A stretch of 64,000 nt of DNA. Source: Sphagnum magellanicum (taxonomy: Eukaryota > Streptophyta > Sphagnopsida > Sphagnales > Sphagnaceae). Shown here in pieces: positions 25,601 to 35,800 of the stretch. Location: positions 7,502,001-7,566,000 of the forward strand of contig CM038914.1 in assembly GCA_021904315.1 (NCBI GenBank), given 5' to 3'. Position 1 is the stretch's first letter. Each line of letters begins with the position of its first letter. The translations under genes were made by a program, and so were the position numbers. The notes under the pieces are model-generated. The model searched no databases, was not told the DNA's origin, and worked only from the letters and a program-made list of their open reading frames with translations.

Positions 25601-26549
25601 TTTTGAAAAATAAAATCAGATGTCTCCTCCGAAGAGAAAAAATGACAATTGATTTTGAGTCAAGTACGTACCTAGCGGATCGTTTCAATTTGGACTTAAT
25701 TCGGTCGGTTAAAACATTTGCAGGATCCCTCAACACATCTCGCCATCCACCAAAATCGGGATACGCAACCGAGACATCGGAGGGACGAAGAAATCCGAGG
25801 TTGTTGGCAATCGCTCCTTCAATGCCAATGGGTGGTACGCTCTCCGAAGGTTGCCAAAGAGTTGCGCCCCCAATTCCATCCTCTCTTGGCCGGAGTCGCC
25901 TCTTGGGAAGTTGATACATTTGCTCCAATTCCTCGGGGCCTGGAATCCCATAAATCGGAGTCGATTTTACAACCGACTCTTGTGGGTGCCAAGCTCGATA
26001 TCGACCAAATGAGGTCATTGTTGACTCGAGTGGTGGAGAAGGAGGAGGACGAGGAGGACGAGGAGGTGTGGAGGACGACAACGAAAAGTCATTTGGTCGA
26101 TCATCCTTCTTGAGAAGAGCAATTGCATTCTCTTCCTTTAAGGATTTGTCGTCTCTTGTCGAGCCATCAAGAAGATCACGAGCTTTCTTCACATTCCCTC
26201 CCTCAATTTGATCCTTGACTACTATGGATTTTGGGGTTGAGGATGGACTTGAAGGACTTGATGGAAAGTGGCTCGAGGAGGAGAGTGCACTCCTTGGTGG
26301 TGAAGATGATGATCGAGATGTTTCTCCTGGCAACAAAGCTTTTCCTCGTTGTCGTTGGTTTGGTGTTGTTCTTTTTTTGTGACTAGGAAGTGCAGGATCA
26401 TGGTGTTGCATTCCCACACTTTTATTGATCTTGACCAACATTTGTAACATCTCTTCAGTTGATACCTCTGCTTCAAATGCTGTCGTCCTCCTCTTATTAC
26501 CACTTGACCCACTACTACTACCACTCTTCTTCGTCTTCTTCTTCTCCAT
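1..26549 (-). CDS. axonemal inner-arm dynein heavy chain (3' end beyond window)
   Basis: Motor subunit of a ciliary/flagellar inner-arm dynein: an ATP-driven, minus-end-directed microtubule motor of the axoneme, needed in a plant only for motile sperm. I joined 39 exons by GT-AG junctions with continuous phase (exon coordinates are given in the domain entries below). They encode 3,843 complete codons without a stop or frameshift. All hallmarks appear in order: tail, linker, AAA1-AAA4, coiled-coil stalk with microtubule-binding domain, AAA5, AAA6 and the start of the C-terminal domain. The start is the ATG at 26549, with an in-frame TAA about ten codons upstream. The last exon seen ends at 36 with a GT donor in phase 2, so probably a few hundred residues lie outside. 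Wording of AAA3-AAA6 resembles single-headed DNAH3/7/12-type chains rather than outer-arm chains; the subclass is inference. Confidence 0.96.
36..2595 (-). other. dynein heavy chain: AAA6 and start of C-terminal domain (exons 35-39)
   Basis: Exons 2446-2595, 1406-2198, 1001-1096, 553-710 and 36-274; residues 3366-3843. Typical text includes [51 protein letters not shown], then the short exon 37, [14 protein letters not shown] (exon 38) and [20 protein letters not shown] followed by [14 protein letters not shown] (exon 39). This is the D1/AAA6 region. The rest of the C-terminal domain is beyond the window edge. Confidence 0.95.
2620..2775. repeat. fragment of repeat family B in dynein intron 34
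   Basis: Text such as aactgatacccagtttcat and gctcaaactagcacccaaa matches the right part of the long element at about 45655-46555. Its end, ggttgactttaaggatatg, resembles that element's terminal sequence. It appears to be a truncated copy inside the intron. Confidence 0.5.
2860..4742 (-). other. dynein heavy chain: AAA5 (exons 31-34)
   Basis: Exons 4561-4742, 4136-4346, 3531-3710 and 2860-3105; residues 3093-3365. Key stretches are [18 protein letters not shown] joined across the intron to [18 protein letters not shown] joined to [12 protein letters not shown], and [19 protein letters not shown], all standard for AAA5. Exon 31 was recovered from the splice signals. AAA5 lacks a Walker lysine in this family and is structural. 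Confidence 0.95.
4848..5275. repeat. repeat family A copy (TIR-like) in dynein intron 30
   Basis: The left end (tagagttatccgtaaagtc) and internal text (gacaggatgaaactgagt, ctcagggttctggtgctgtg) match the copy at 20923-21178. The right end is diverged. It has no coding capacity. Confidence 0.55.
5427..7377 (-). other. dynein heavy chain: stalk and microtubule-binding domain (exons 27-30)
   Basis: Exons 7270-7377, 6876-7019, 6120-6518 and 5427-5756; residues 2766-3092. Charged heptad-like helices ([20 protein letters not shown] on the way out, [20 protein letters not shown] on the way back) form the antiparallel stalk. Between them lies the globular tip. It has the Pro-containing entry [15 protein letters not shown], then [19 protein letters not shown] and [19 protein letters not shown], the conserved tip that contacts tubulin. 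The stalk length looks normal. Confidence 0.95.
7569..9908 (-). other. dynein heavy chain: AAA4 (exons 22-26)
   Basis: Exons 9661-9908, 9222-9513, 8452-8622, 7949-8185 and 7569-7667; residues 2417-2765. The loop GVGGSGRQ (residues 2573-2580), with Arg where AAA1 has Lys, is the usual axonemal AAA4 form. The preceding [20 protein letters not shown] and the following [40 protein letters not shown] and CCTIDWF are standard AAA4 text. Exon 26 is a 99-bp exon too short to stand out as an open frame. It reads [15 protein letters not shown] and joins in phase 0 on both sides. Confidence 0.94.
10208..12480 (-). other. dynein heavy chain: AAA3 (3' part of exon 19, exons 20-21)
   Basis: Coding segments are the 3' part of 12245-13180, then 11415-11612 and 10208-10420. 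The Walker A motif GGTGTGKT lies at residues 2205-2212 and Walker [11 protein letters not shown] at the end of exon 19. Exon 20 continues with [20 protein letters not shown] and sensor-region text [15 protein letters not shown]3 is the regulatory ATPase site that gates release from the microtubule. The exon 20 acceptor was chosen at 11613 because it keeps phase 0 directly into LEVYGAQPP. Exons 20 and 21 flank the ~86-bp intronic tandem array. Confidence 0.94.
10540..11335. repeat. tandem array, nine ~86-bp units, in dynein intron 20
   Basis: Nine imperfect copies of an 82-88 bp unit recur, each containing aatggcttaacaatcaagaa followed by tgggttgttgtgtaaaatgc and gatcaagccactata. Anchors fall near 10638, 10726, 10808, 10896, 10979, 11065, 11150, 11233 and 11313. 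The array fills most of the intron between exons 21 and 20. It encodes nothing. Confidence 0.9.
13526..13561. repeat. (TTA)n microsatellite
   Basis: About ten ATT units lie directly next to the exon 18 donor (13562) in the dynein gene. Similar trinucleotide runs occur at 22586-22617 and 25415-25438, also in dynein introns. Confidence 0.85.
14001..14018. repeat. homopolymer G18
   Basis: An uninterrupted run of 18 G on the + strand (C on the dynein transcript) starts about 11 nt inside the intron downstream of the exon 17 donor at 14029. It may be length-variable or mis-assembled. Confidence 0.9.
14807..16488 (-). other. dynein heavy chain: AAA1, main ATPase site (exons 14-16)
   Basis: Exons 16386-16488, 16057-16215 and 14807-15037; residues 1544-1708. 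AAA1 is the ATP-hydrolysing site that drives the stroke. The Walker A motif GPAGTGKT lies at residues 1563-1570, Walker B CFDEFNRI at 1613-1620 with the catalytic Asp-Glu, and sensor I in [20 protein letters not shown]. No essential residue is altered, so the motor should be catalytically competent. A long tandem repeat lies in the intron between exons 15 and 16. Confidence 0.97.
15306..16020. repeat. tandem array, four ~172-185 bp units, in dynein intron 15
   Basis: Four near-identical units have cctcc anchors at 15333, 15505, 15690 and 15872. Each carries tccaagtttagggtttagta, aataatgaagaacaaatta and cacaatattagcatgatga. Each also contains TTTAGGG-type telomere-like words in both orientations. 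The array ends 37 bp from exon 15. Copies differ mainly by small indels, so it is a recent expansion. Confidence 0.92.
16872..20744 (-). other. dynein heavy chain: linker (DHC_N2; exons 9-13)
   Basis: Exons 20340-20744, 19566-19973, 18741-19265, 17899-18150 and 16872-17359; residues 852-1543. This is the mechanical linker that swings across the AAA ring in the power stroke. Diagnostic stretches are [18 protein letters not shown] followed by [20 protein letters not shown] (exon 11), [15 protein letters not shown], and [20 protein letters not shown] (exon 12). Exon 13 ends in ITPLTDR, the conserved lead-in to AAA1. Four of the five exons are whole numbers of codons. Confidence 0.95.
18180..18201. 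repeat. (CA)n microsatellite in dynein intron 11
   Basis: About eleven CA dinucleotides lie just beyond the exon 12 acceptor side. There is no other function to see. Confidence 0.85.
20923..21178. mobile_element. MITE-like element, family A, in dynein intron 8
   Basis: About 255 bp bounded by inverted termini. The left end reads agagttatgggtaaagtaa. The right end, read on the opposite strand, is agagttatcggtataaagta. The interior lacks an open frame and is shared with the copy at 4848-5275. A target-site duplication is not clear to me, so superfamily is unassigned. Confidence 0.6.
22317..22470. repeat. repeat family C copy in dynein intron 5
   Basis: It contains atgatgtagccaaattgctg then agatttagccaaatttggcc, shared with copies at about 24547-24755 (opposite strand), 31165-31335 and, in part, 31965-32060. 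Confidence 0.5.
23225..23600. repeat. repeat family B-like copy in dynein intron 4
   Basis: Two internal blocks repeat the theme ggggaccaaatcaaaagt. One follows ccagtttcatcgaaattg and the other follows ctaatttcattgagattag. The same theme opens the element at about 45680. An open frame on the - strand here (23436-23648) is not an exon: exons 4 and 5 join directly in phase 0. Confidence 0.5.
24300..24362. repeat. interstitial telomere-like inverted repeat
   Basis: ggtttagggtttagggtttt runs into taagccctaaaccctggg, so TTTAGGG words face CCCTAAA words within about 60 bp and could form a hairpin. It lies in the intron between dynein exons 4 and 3. Confidence 0.7.
24547..24755. repeat. repeat family C copy in dynein intron 3
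   Basis: Read on the - strand it has gatgtagccaaagtggtgat, then ttgccaaatttggctac and accatgtatagaaatacg, in the same order as the 31165-31335 copy on the + strand. Confidence 0.55.
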
Positions 26550-27146
26550 TTTTAAAAAAAGCTTACAAAATTGTGTTTACAAAAGCATGTAAAAAGCATA
26601 TTGAAACCACATGACACAACAACAACAACATCAAAAAGCAAGCAAAAGACACACTCTTGTGAAGTCATTCAAATCAATCAAAATAGGGTTTAAATGGCAG
26701 AGGTTCCAGTTGAGTTCTAAACCCTAGATTATTATTACTATTATTTTTCTTATGTGCACAAGAATCTTTGAGCACCTATTTTACAAAGAAAGGAAGTTGA
26801 GTTCATGGGCAAAAAACCTTTGGACCTTGCTTGAGCCCAACTCCACAATCTCTCAATGAATGAAGATGGCAGTTGCTTGCTTCTGCCTCCAAGTCAGTTA
26901 GTTACATAGAAACCAGTGTTGGTCTGGTATATACATATTACCCTATATAGGCTTCTGCCTGGTATCAAACTATCTAACCCTGGTAGCAAGGCACAAGCCT
27001 ACTACTCTGTATATCTACCAGAACCTGTGCCTACCAGTTGGGTATGAGTTGAGGCAATACCAGCCCTTGTATCAATTTTATATCACTCTCAATTCTCAGT
27101 GAAGAAATCATTCAATATTCAAGAACTTCTACACCGCAAGTCCAAA

Positions 27147-27270
27147 CACCATGAAATGAAACCAAGTCAATGCACCCCTCCTCCTCAAGAGCTTTCCAAA
27201 GAGACCAAGCACCATGAAACCAAGTCAATGCACCCCTCCTCCTCCTCAAGAGCTTTCCAAAGAGACCAAG
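27147..27270. repeat. two-copy tandem duplication (~61-63 bp)
   Basis: The block beginning caccatgaaatgaaaccaag and ending gctttccaaagagaccaag is repeated immediately from 27210, with a 5-bp deletion and one extra CTC triplet. Confidence 0.9.
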
Positions 27271-30200
27271 CAAGCATGCAATCTGAAGCAAGCATCCTGG
27301 TTCGGTGGATCTCATAAGTACAAACAAAACAAAACAAACAAACTACCTTCCTTCACAGATAGATAACAAATCTGTATCTGCTTCATAGTAGCCAAAAAAA
27401 CCAATCTTGAAACTCAATTCCAGGACCACCAGGCTTATTATATGTTCAAAAGTTGATACCAGACCAACCCTAAACTAAACCCACACATGATTTTCACACA
27501 TTTCCTTTGAAACCCAAATATCATCCCTCCCCTCCCTGGAATTCCATTGAAGAAAAAAACCCATTTCATTTTTTTGTTATTTCTGTAGTACCTTGGCAAC
27601 TTTGACACTAATTACATTATTTTCAGAAATGCTGAATTTTTCCCAAAAAATTATATATATATAGAAAAATTCAGAATTTCTGTAGTGTCACTGATAAATC
27701 AGCATTTTTTTTGCTGAAATAATCTAATTATTGAAAGAGATGGGGGGCCTCTTGGTTCAGATTGTAAGAATTGACAATATTAAATCTAAAAGGTTTATGT
27801 TGTCTAACTTGGGCTCCGTGCTGCTATGCATTTACCAATGATGGATTAATAAGTGATGTCAAAAACGAATTGATATTGTGTGAAAATTAAGTTCCATTCA
27901 AATGACAATATTGAATGACCTTGTGTGCAAATTGAATTTTCAAATATATCTATTGAATTTGATTTGACAATTGAATTATGATTCAAATTTAATTGAAGAA
28001 AAATTGAGATGCAAATTGGTGGAGAAGGTATGAAACTTTACTCATGAGTGCAATGTTTCCCAAAAAAAAAAAAAAAAAACTTTAAAAGACACAAATTTAT
28101 AAAGAACATTTTCATGTCTCTTTACTTGGGAATGGGCTAAAAACATTCTAATTTGAAACTCTCCACATGAAAACCTAAAGTTGTCCTACCTAAATCAGTT
28201 CCAATGAATTGCCATCACCAAATTATCACAAATTACAAACCAAAAGGTTCTTCTTTCAATTTTGTGATACCAAAAATGTGGAGAATTATTTTTCCACAAC
28301 ATTAGCAAAATCAGTCTAATTAACAATACCCCAAAAAAAAAAAACCCCAAAAAAATCCAAATTTATTTGTATAAAAAGCACAAAATAAAAAGTTGAAAAG
28401 AAAAATCACCAAATTTCACAACTATATAAGAATATGCAATTATGAAATGTGAAACTATGGTATGGTATGGTATTTATGTGAAATTATGGTATGGTATTTA
28501 TGTGTGTATAGTAGGTATGGGGGTATTATTGGTCAGTTATTATACAAGGATGGAAAGGTGCTTCTCTAAGACACCTCTTGGGTGATTTTCTTTGTCTATT
28601 GAAGTAGTGTTTTTTTTTAAAAAAAATTCATTACCCATTGCTTAGAATATGTCTTCAAAAGGACTCATAATGGGCATTCAGGGTTGTATCATGTTGTTCT
28701 TCTCCTTCTCATTCTTCTTCTTCTTCTTTGCTTGATTACTAAGCAATTTCTCATCTACTCGAGCAAGGAACCCAAGAAAAAACAAAAAAAACTTTGGAGG
28801 AAGGAAGGATCAAAATGTATTGCACTTGCATACACAAGAAAAACAAGCATGAGTGATGATGATAAATGATAATTTTTACATGGAATTCAACCATTCTTTC
28901 AAAGCTTGTTGAATTTTTTTAGAGCTTTTCAACTTTGAATATCAATCAGCTATTTTTTTCCTCTCTCTTTCTCTAATTTTGCTTTCATTGCCTTGTGACA
29001 TTTGTTATGTAGTGCCTTATTTATTATATTTGAAAAAAAATACAACTTATTTACATGTATGTGAATTTTGTATTGGATTTTGCAACAAATTTGAAAGAAA
29101 AAACTTGAACTTCTTTTGCATGTGGGAAATGCCCTAATTCCTTACTTTGAAATCTATTGCATGATACAATCACATAAAAATGGAAAGAAAGAAAAGATGA
29201 TCACGACCTCTTCGACTACTAACATTTTTGCACATTTTCACATTGAAAATTATACACTCCTAAAACACTCAATCTCTTGCCATTGTTCACTCGATCACAA
29301 AACCTTTGCGTTTTTTCCCATTGATTTAAACTTGGCGAGTGGGATGACAGGACTAAAAATAATTATGATCTGCAATTGGATCATTGGGATGGAGATTGTA
29401 CATGCCAATAGGGTGAAAAAACATTTAAGAGTACACATGAAGTGACGACAAGCATTCACCACCCAAGCCTTCTTCACCATCTCATCTCACATCCAAGACT
29501 TGGTATTTGGTGTTGTGGTGGGTTTTCGAATGCATTGAGAGTGCAACAACATTGGTGATATCAATTGAGACAATTGAACAACCAAGGTGTAAAAGCCAAT
29601 TGTAAAGGGAGGTGATGGAACTTCGTGAGAGACGATTTGGAGGGGCAGATCGAGCACACCGTGTGCTCGCCCATGTTGCCCAGGTAAACAACAACCCTCT
29701 AATGTCATGATTGGGTGCCAAATTAAAACTATGTAAAATAGTGTTTATATTGTATTTGTTTTAATGGAATTAGGCAATGTTGAATTGACGATATTTTCAA
29801 CTTCTTTCAACATCAAATCATGAAACCTAAATTGAGGTTTTTTTTTTGGAGGGGCTCATTGCCACATTCATTTGTTTGGGTCGTTGGAATAATCCACCAT
29901 TCCAACTTAAGAGTATTTGGGAGTGTTCAATTTTTACAATTGGTTATGCATTCATTTTGATAGTGGACAAGAATACAAGGGAATGTTTTTTCCCTTGTTA
30001 TAGTGATGATAATCATTGTTGATTTGGGTAGGTTACTACCCATATCACCAAAGTTGATTAGATGTGATTCATATTCCAATTTGTACTAGAGGTGTCTTGG
30101 ATTTCATGTTTGGAAACAAAACTTCACAAAATTGAGTTCACCATGTTATTGTTTTCAACAAGTTGAAAATAATGTGAGAAATTTCTAAATCCCTAACATA

Positions 30201-31164
30201 AAGGAAGTCAAAATCCACTACAAAAATGTTACAAGGGTAGTATATGGAATGGAAGCTTTCGATTGTTATTTTCATGAGGCATGATTGCTACAATTGTTCA
30301 AAATCATTATCTTGAATATTGACATTTCATCAAGTAAAATAGCCCTAGTTGGATGAAGTAGAAAACCTTGCAAACCCAAGAAATGGGTATTTGTGCCACA
30401 AATAAAAGGGTCAACAAGGAACTATGTTGTTCACCTTTGTTTCCCTTCATGAAATATTTTCAATTTTCCAATGGGTCATTTGACAACTAGGACATGGGCA
30501 AAGCCTAAAATATTTGAGGAGAAGATGAAAAAATTGCAAAGCAATAATGTGTTTCATACTCCACTCTCTCAACCCCATTCACTCTTGAGATCCAAACACA
30601 TTTTCTTTCCTAAACTTGCAAAATAGTCATCGCATGTTTCATGTTGAATTGTGCTAAATGAAGTTTTTCTAACGCCCATAGATCCAAGTTGCCACTTAAG
30701 AGGACCAATTTCTTCTTTTTTTTGTGTGTGTTTTTTTTACGATGTACCCTTGTGTCAATTTGGCCCTTTGTTGGACATTTCATAAATGATCATAGCGAAA
30801 TAAAACAGGAGGAACTTGATGTTCTTGCCATCAATCCTCATCCTTCATCCTAATTCCTCTTGGCAATGAGCATTTTATAGGCATGCAATTAGGTAGTTCA
30901 CAATTGAATTAATTACAAGCCAACTTCCTTGATTAGAATTTCATCCACCTATGGTTTTTCTATCCATTGTTGTGCCAAATGGGTGTCCAAACAATGGGAT
31001 TGCACCATACACAAAAGCATAGTGCCAATTTAATTAACATTTAGTGGCTTTAATCAAGCAAACTATTTGCTTAATCATGGGTGTGATTAATTAAATCAGG
31101 TAGAACCTCAACTAATTCACGAAAACTTAAGTAAAACTATTTCATTTAAGACTCACAATGTTTT

Positions 31165-31335
31165 GGGTTCAATTTTGTGATGTAGTCGAGGTGGTGATCA
31201 TCCATAAGCTGATTTAGCCAAATTTGGCTATTAAAATTATGGGAATTTTTTTTTTTTAAATTATGTTTTTGGGCTACCTACTTTAACCATGTATAGAAAT
31301 CCGAATTTGGTTTTGAATTTTGGTGATTTTTTTAG
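31165..31335. repeat. repeat family C copy
   Basis: caattttgtgatgtagtcga, then ctgatttagccaaatttggc and accatgtatagaaatccga, parallel to the reverse-strand copy at 24547-24755. It contains the palindrome-like agccaaatttggct. Confidence 0.55.
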
Positions 31336-32665
31336 AGAAAATCATTGAATTTACAACAAAACAATTCAATTTTTTCACTCAAGGTTGCTCATGGTTTATG
31401 TATGTTTTTTAAGTTCATGATAAGGTTCACCTCATGCTTCATGATGGGTAAAGCCCATGGGTGGGGGGGGGGAACATGCACAAAATGTGTGGGGCCAAAC
31501 TTGGCTATGACCTCATGGTAGGCCCCTTTGCTTTGGGGATGCCCCCACCCTAGGGCTTTACCCTACACATAAGAATCTCATTGTTTTCTTTTAGTGTAAA
31601 CATGTGGCACCTTACTTGCACTAAGCAAGGTGGCCCCACCCCTTATGGAAAGTACCTTATGCATCTTCAGAGGTACCTTACACCCATGTAAGGCACCTCT
31701 AAACCCTACACTATGAGGAGTATAGAAAGATGGGAACCATATAATGCCATTTCTTTCCTTTGGTGTTTACACCCGGCAAGGTCCTAATAGCATGGCATTA
31801 GGGTTTGCTCAAGGAGGCTTGCTAGGTAGGTGTAATGTCCCACCTACTCCCAAATTGTAGGCATAAGACCCCTTGCCTTTCCTAAGAGGGGGTCCTTATA
31901 TTTGTGTTCTCCCAAAATACTATTGTCAGCTTATGTTTTTTTTTTTTTAGGGATTTAAAAAAAAAATGCAGCGAAAGTGGAATTGATCCATTGTCCATAG
32001 GAAGATGTAGGAAAAGTGGCAATCATACCTAGAAAGATTTAGCCAAATTTGGCTATGAACCAATCACTGATCTGAAGCACAAATTTTAAAAACCCTCCTC
32101 CTATATTTCTAGCTACTTAATAGAACCAAATATAAAGAGTAATCTGACAATTTCTCCTATATTTTATTTTATTTTCTGACTGAATTGTGGAAACCCCCCA
32201 GAATTTGACTTCATTTTCTCTTTTGGAAAAATAACTCTATTTTCTATTTTTGGAAAAAAAATTCTTTTTTGGAAAAATGACTTATTTTCTATTTTGGTAA
32301 ATAAACTTTATTTTCTAGTTTTGGAAGGGAAAAAATGGCTTCATTTTCTATATTTTTACCCCCCCGCCCCCCAAAAAAAATCGCCTGTTTAGCGAATTTT
32401 CACTAGTTTTTAAAAAAAAAAGAAGTCTGAAGTCTATAGTCCCTACCACCTCATTAGGTACGCCTAAAGGTCCTTAGGTACCGCCACTCTAGGGACGTCA
32501 CCCGTTAAACCACCAGTAGGGCCGGTTCCACCAGGGGCGGAAGAGACCTTAGAGAGGCTCGAGGGGCGAAGAAAGGCACCCCAGATTCCTTTGATGATAA
32601 TTGCACAAACTCGTTCTCAAAATCCCTTCCAAGTTTTTGTCTTGAAGAATTTGCAGACAGAAATC

Positions 32666-32667
32666 CC

Positions 32668-32703
<36 letters not shown>

Positions 32704-32745
32704 TGTGTATTGTGTGTGTGTGTGTGAGAGAGAGACAGAGAGTGA
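32666..32745. repeat. (GA)n/(GT)n tract in the MEX1 leader
   Basis: Runs of GA, then TG, then GA lie 80-160 bp upstream of the MEX1 ATG, probably within the 5' UTR or core promoter. GA/CT tracts at such positions are common in plants. A second (CT)n run lies in intron 1 at 33244-33271. Confidence 0.8.
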
Positions 32746-32822
32746 GTGAGAGTGTTTTGTTTTGTTTGGTTTTGTGTTGAATTTTTTTTTTTTGTTTGGT
32801 TTTTGGTTTGGAGAGGAAGAGA

Positions 32823-35800
32823 ATGGGCCTTCTATCCAATCCAGAAGCAATTGCTTCGTCTGCTGGTGCAAGCTGCTTGCGGAAAGAAGCGGTAGCAGCA
32901 GCAGCAGGAGCAGCAAGCACAACGTGGAAGGAAGAAGGAGGTAGATTAACACATTTATATCTTACGAGAGAGAGAATAACAATTGCTACTACCGCCATTT
33001 CTATTCCCCATAGAGCACGAGCACTTCTTTACAGGCCGTTTTCTTTCGTGAGAACTCCTTATGTCGTAGTAGAAGAAACTGGTGATGGCCGTGGCATCAT
33101 TTGCAACCAATTCCCCAACCGACGCAGGAGTAGAAGGATTAGCACGCGGCTTTTTTTGCCTCAATCCTTTGCAGAGGACTCCAATGCTGCCTTGCCTGCA
33201 AACGTTCCTGAGGTTGTTGTTGTGATTTGTTTGTGATTTCATCACTCTCTCTCTCTCTCTCTCTCTCTCTCGCTTGTATTATTGTTTGCAATTGTGCTTA
33301 TGTGTTTGTTTTTGGGAAGATCCTGGAGCTAGATTACGGGTGGAAAGTAGTGACAACAGTTAGTTAGTTGTTGGCGCGTGTGCAGGCTATGGGCGTTACA
33401 GACCCGGAAATAGAGATTCGGTTCAAGAAATGGGATGATTGGACTGCTAGATCGGCGGACTCCGCCACATTCGCGTTCCTGCTTTTGCAGCTCCCGCAAA
33501 TTTACCTCAACTTCCGCAATCTCACGGACGGCAACACCTCTGCACTGTCTGCCGTTCCATGGATGGTAAGTAAGCATTTTTCCAAGCCCCAGACAGACAG
33601 ATAGAGCTTGCCCATGGATTTCTTCATCTTCTGCTGCTCTTTCTTCTTGCTCCTGAAAATCTCCCTCAACAGCATCATCATCCTCTGTCTTCCTTGCTCA
33701 TGGAAATCCTCTCAACAACATCATCATCAGCAGCAGGAGCAGCAGCAGCATTATGAGCTTGCTGTCAGCATTGTCCTTCTCATCATGATCATCCATAGTT
33801 CAGGACTCTTTGTGGACATTTAACAATTTTCTCACTGTAAGCCCTTGTTTGTTTGGTTGTTAGTTTGTTTGTTTGTTTATGTGGGGATTTTTTTGGTGGT
33901 TTGATTGATGCAGGGCCAATTGACTTCTCTACTAGGAAATCTGGCACTCTTATCATACTTTGCAGGGAAGAAGGAGAGGGGAGCAATGGTTGTGCAGGCA
34001 GTGGGTGTGATATCGACTCTCGTGGTTTTGTCACAGCTTGCCATTGCAGAAGCCATGCCATTACCAGCTTTTTTGGCAACTGCAAGCACAGTGACAGTTG
34101 GCCTTCTCCTCAACTACCTGAGCCTCAAAAATAAGATCAGTGCCAGAATCTGGCAGCTATGGGGAGAAGTTGTCACTGTTGGTGCTGCTGCTGTACTCCC
34201 TCAGGTATATAGTATTTGCCCTGAGCTGGATGAAGTCTTCTCCTTCCCAAGCACTCCATAGTGACCTAAGTTTTGAAAGCATCTCTGAACCCCGAGTACC
34301 CCATGAACCTGTCTGTGTTGGGGACTAGGTAGTTGGGCAAAACACTTTCAAAGTGAGACATCATAAATGACCTAGCAGATCACATTCCTCCATTCTGATG
34401 CTGTACTTCAATGTTGTTTCCATAGGTGATGTGGTCAACATTCGATACATATTTCACCCCATCCATCCTGCCTGGCTGTTTTGGTGGAGCTGTTGCCCTC
34501 ATCATGGTGGTGCTGGTAAGAAATCTGTTGAAGCACACTTTCTGCATGTCACCATATCATTGACTTGCTGCATGTGTCGGCCATATTGTTGTTTTCCCAC
34601 ATATTGTGTTCATTTATGAAAGGCAACCACATAAGTTCAGAAGACTGCAGATTCTTATAGAATCGCTGCATGAGAGGAAAGGGCTGTTCTTACAGCTATA
34701 TTTGTGTTGGAATGATAATGTGGGACATTACAGGCACGACTTGACAAGCTGTCAGCCCTGGGAATGAAGATCCTCAAAGCGATGTCAGCATGGACAGCCA
34801 CTCTTCTCTTTATGTGGGGGCCTGTTGCTCAAATGGTGGGTGACTTGAATCCATGTACTCTCATGAAACACTGGTCACCATGGCCTTTTGGCTAGAACCT
34901 GGCTGCCCACTTAATTCTGAGCAAAAGATAAGGACAAAAGAAGAAGAGGAGAGAGGTCTTCTCATGCAGTGGATTGGTGTCTGTGTGTGTGTATGCAGAA
35001 TGTATTAGAATGTGACAAATATTTATGACTCATCATGGGGTTTATATCCCATTCTTATACTACTGATATGTGGTGGATGGAGAAATGTGTTTCAGTGGAC
35101 AAATTATTTGAACCCTTCCAATATAAAGGGTCTGTCAGTCTACACAGTTTTGCTGGCCATGATTGGAAATGGTCTGCTATTGCCAAGGGCTCTCTTCACA
35201 CGTGATCGTATGTGGTATGCTTTCTTTCTCCCAGGCTGATTGAATCAAGTGAAAATACCATAGTGAAAATACATATGGATGTTGTTGCTCTTGTCTGGAG
35301 TAACTGGAGTTTTTGCCTGAAGCCTGCGATGTTATGTGAGCAGGTTTGTTGGATCATCATGGGGAACACTAATGCAAGGCTTGGGAATTCTTATCAGCAT
35401 GTACATGTAAGGGCCCTCAACTCTCAGCTCTCTGCACTCTTCACGGTCACTATAATTTCTCTTTGCTGTGGGGTACTTCTCCAGTGTGGATAGAAAGTGT
35501 AGGTGATATTCCAAAATCTCTGAATATGGAAATGAGCCTCAGAAGCAGTTTGCTCAGAGTAGCTATCATTAACACTCTGAGAGTAAATTATCACCTGGTT
35601 TCTCCATACCCAGTCCTAGCAGTTTGACAGGGTCTTCTTACCAGGTGATCTATTCCATTCCAGTTCCCCTGGTCAGGTTGACAGAGGCTTGAGATGCTTC
35701 AGTAATGGTGACTAGACCCATGTATTGATGGCATGCTGAGACAGCCTTCACATGTCCCTGAAAATTGTACTTTGCAACTTTTCTTGGGCCAATGATGGTT

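Larger units (their letters stand above)
21222..26549 (-). other. dynein heavy chain: N-terminal tail (exons 1-8)
   Basis: Exons 25672-26549, 25471-25552, 24822-25056, 23769-24199, 22654-23010, 22038-22250, 21677-21828 and 21222-21426; residues 1-851. The first ~180 residues are low complexity: a basic start ([10 protein letters not shown]), Ser-rich runs and a Pro/Arg stretch ([12 protein letters not shown]). Recognisable tail sequence begins at about residue 180. Exon 4 ([20 protein letters not shown]) and exon 7 ([19 protein letters not shown]) are typical of the tail of single-headed axonemal chains, the region that binds intermediate/light chains and the doublet microtubule. Exon 1 is the least certain part because it has little recognisable homology. 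Confidence 0.85.
26550..32822. other. 6.3-kb divergent intergenic region, no gene supported
   Basis: Between the dynein start (-) and MEX1 start (+). The first few hundred bases next to 26549 should hold the dynein leader and promoter. I see a two-copy tandem duplication (27147-27270), a family C repeat (31165-31335), and a block at 31440-31900 with GGCCCC/AAGGTACC-like inverted words that looks like an old repeat. Open frames are short and have no recognisable homology. A lone spliced-exon-like segment at about 29610-29682 is discussed in the findings. Confidence 0.7.
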
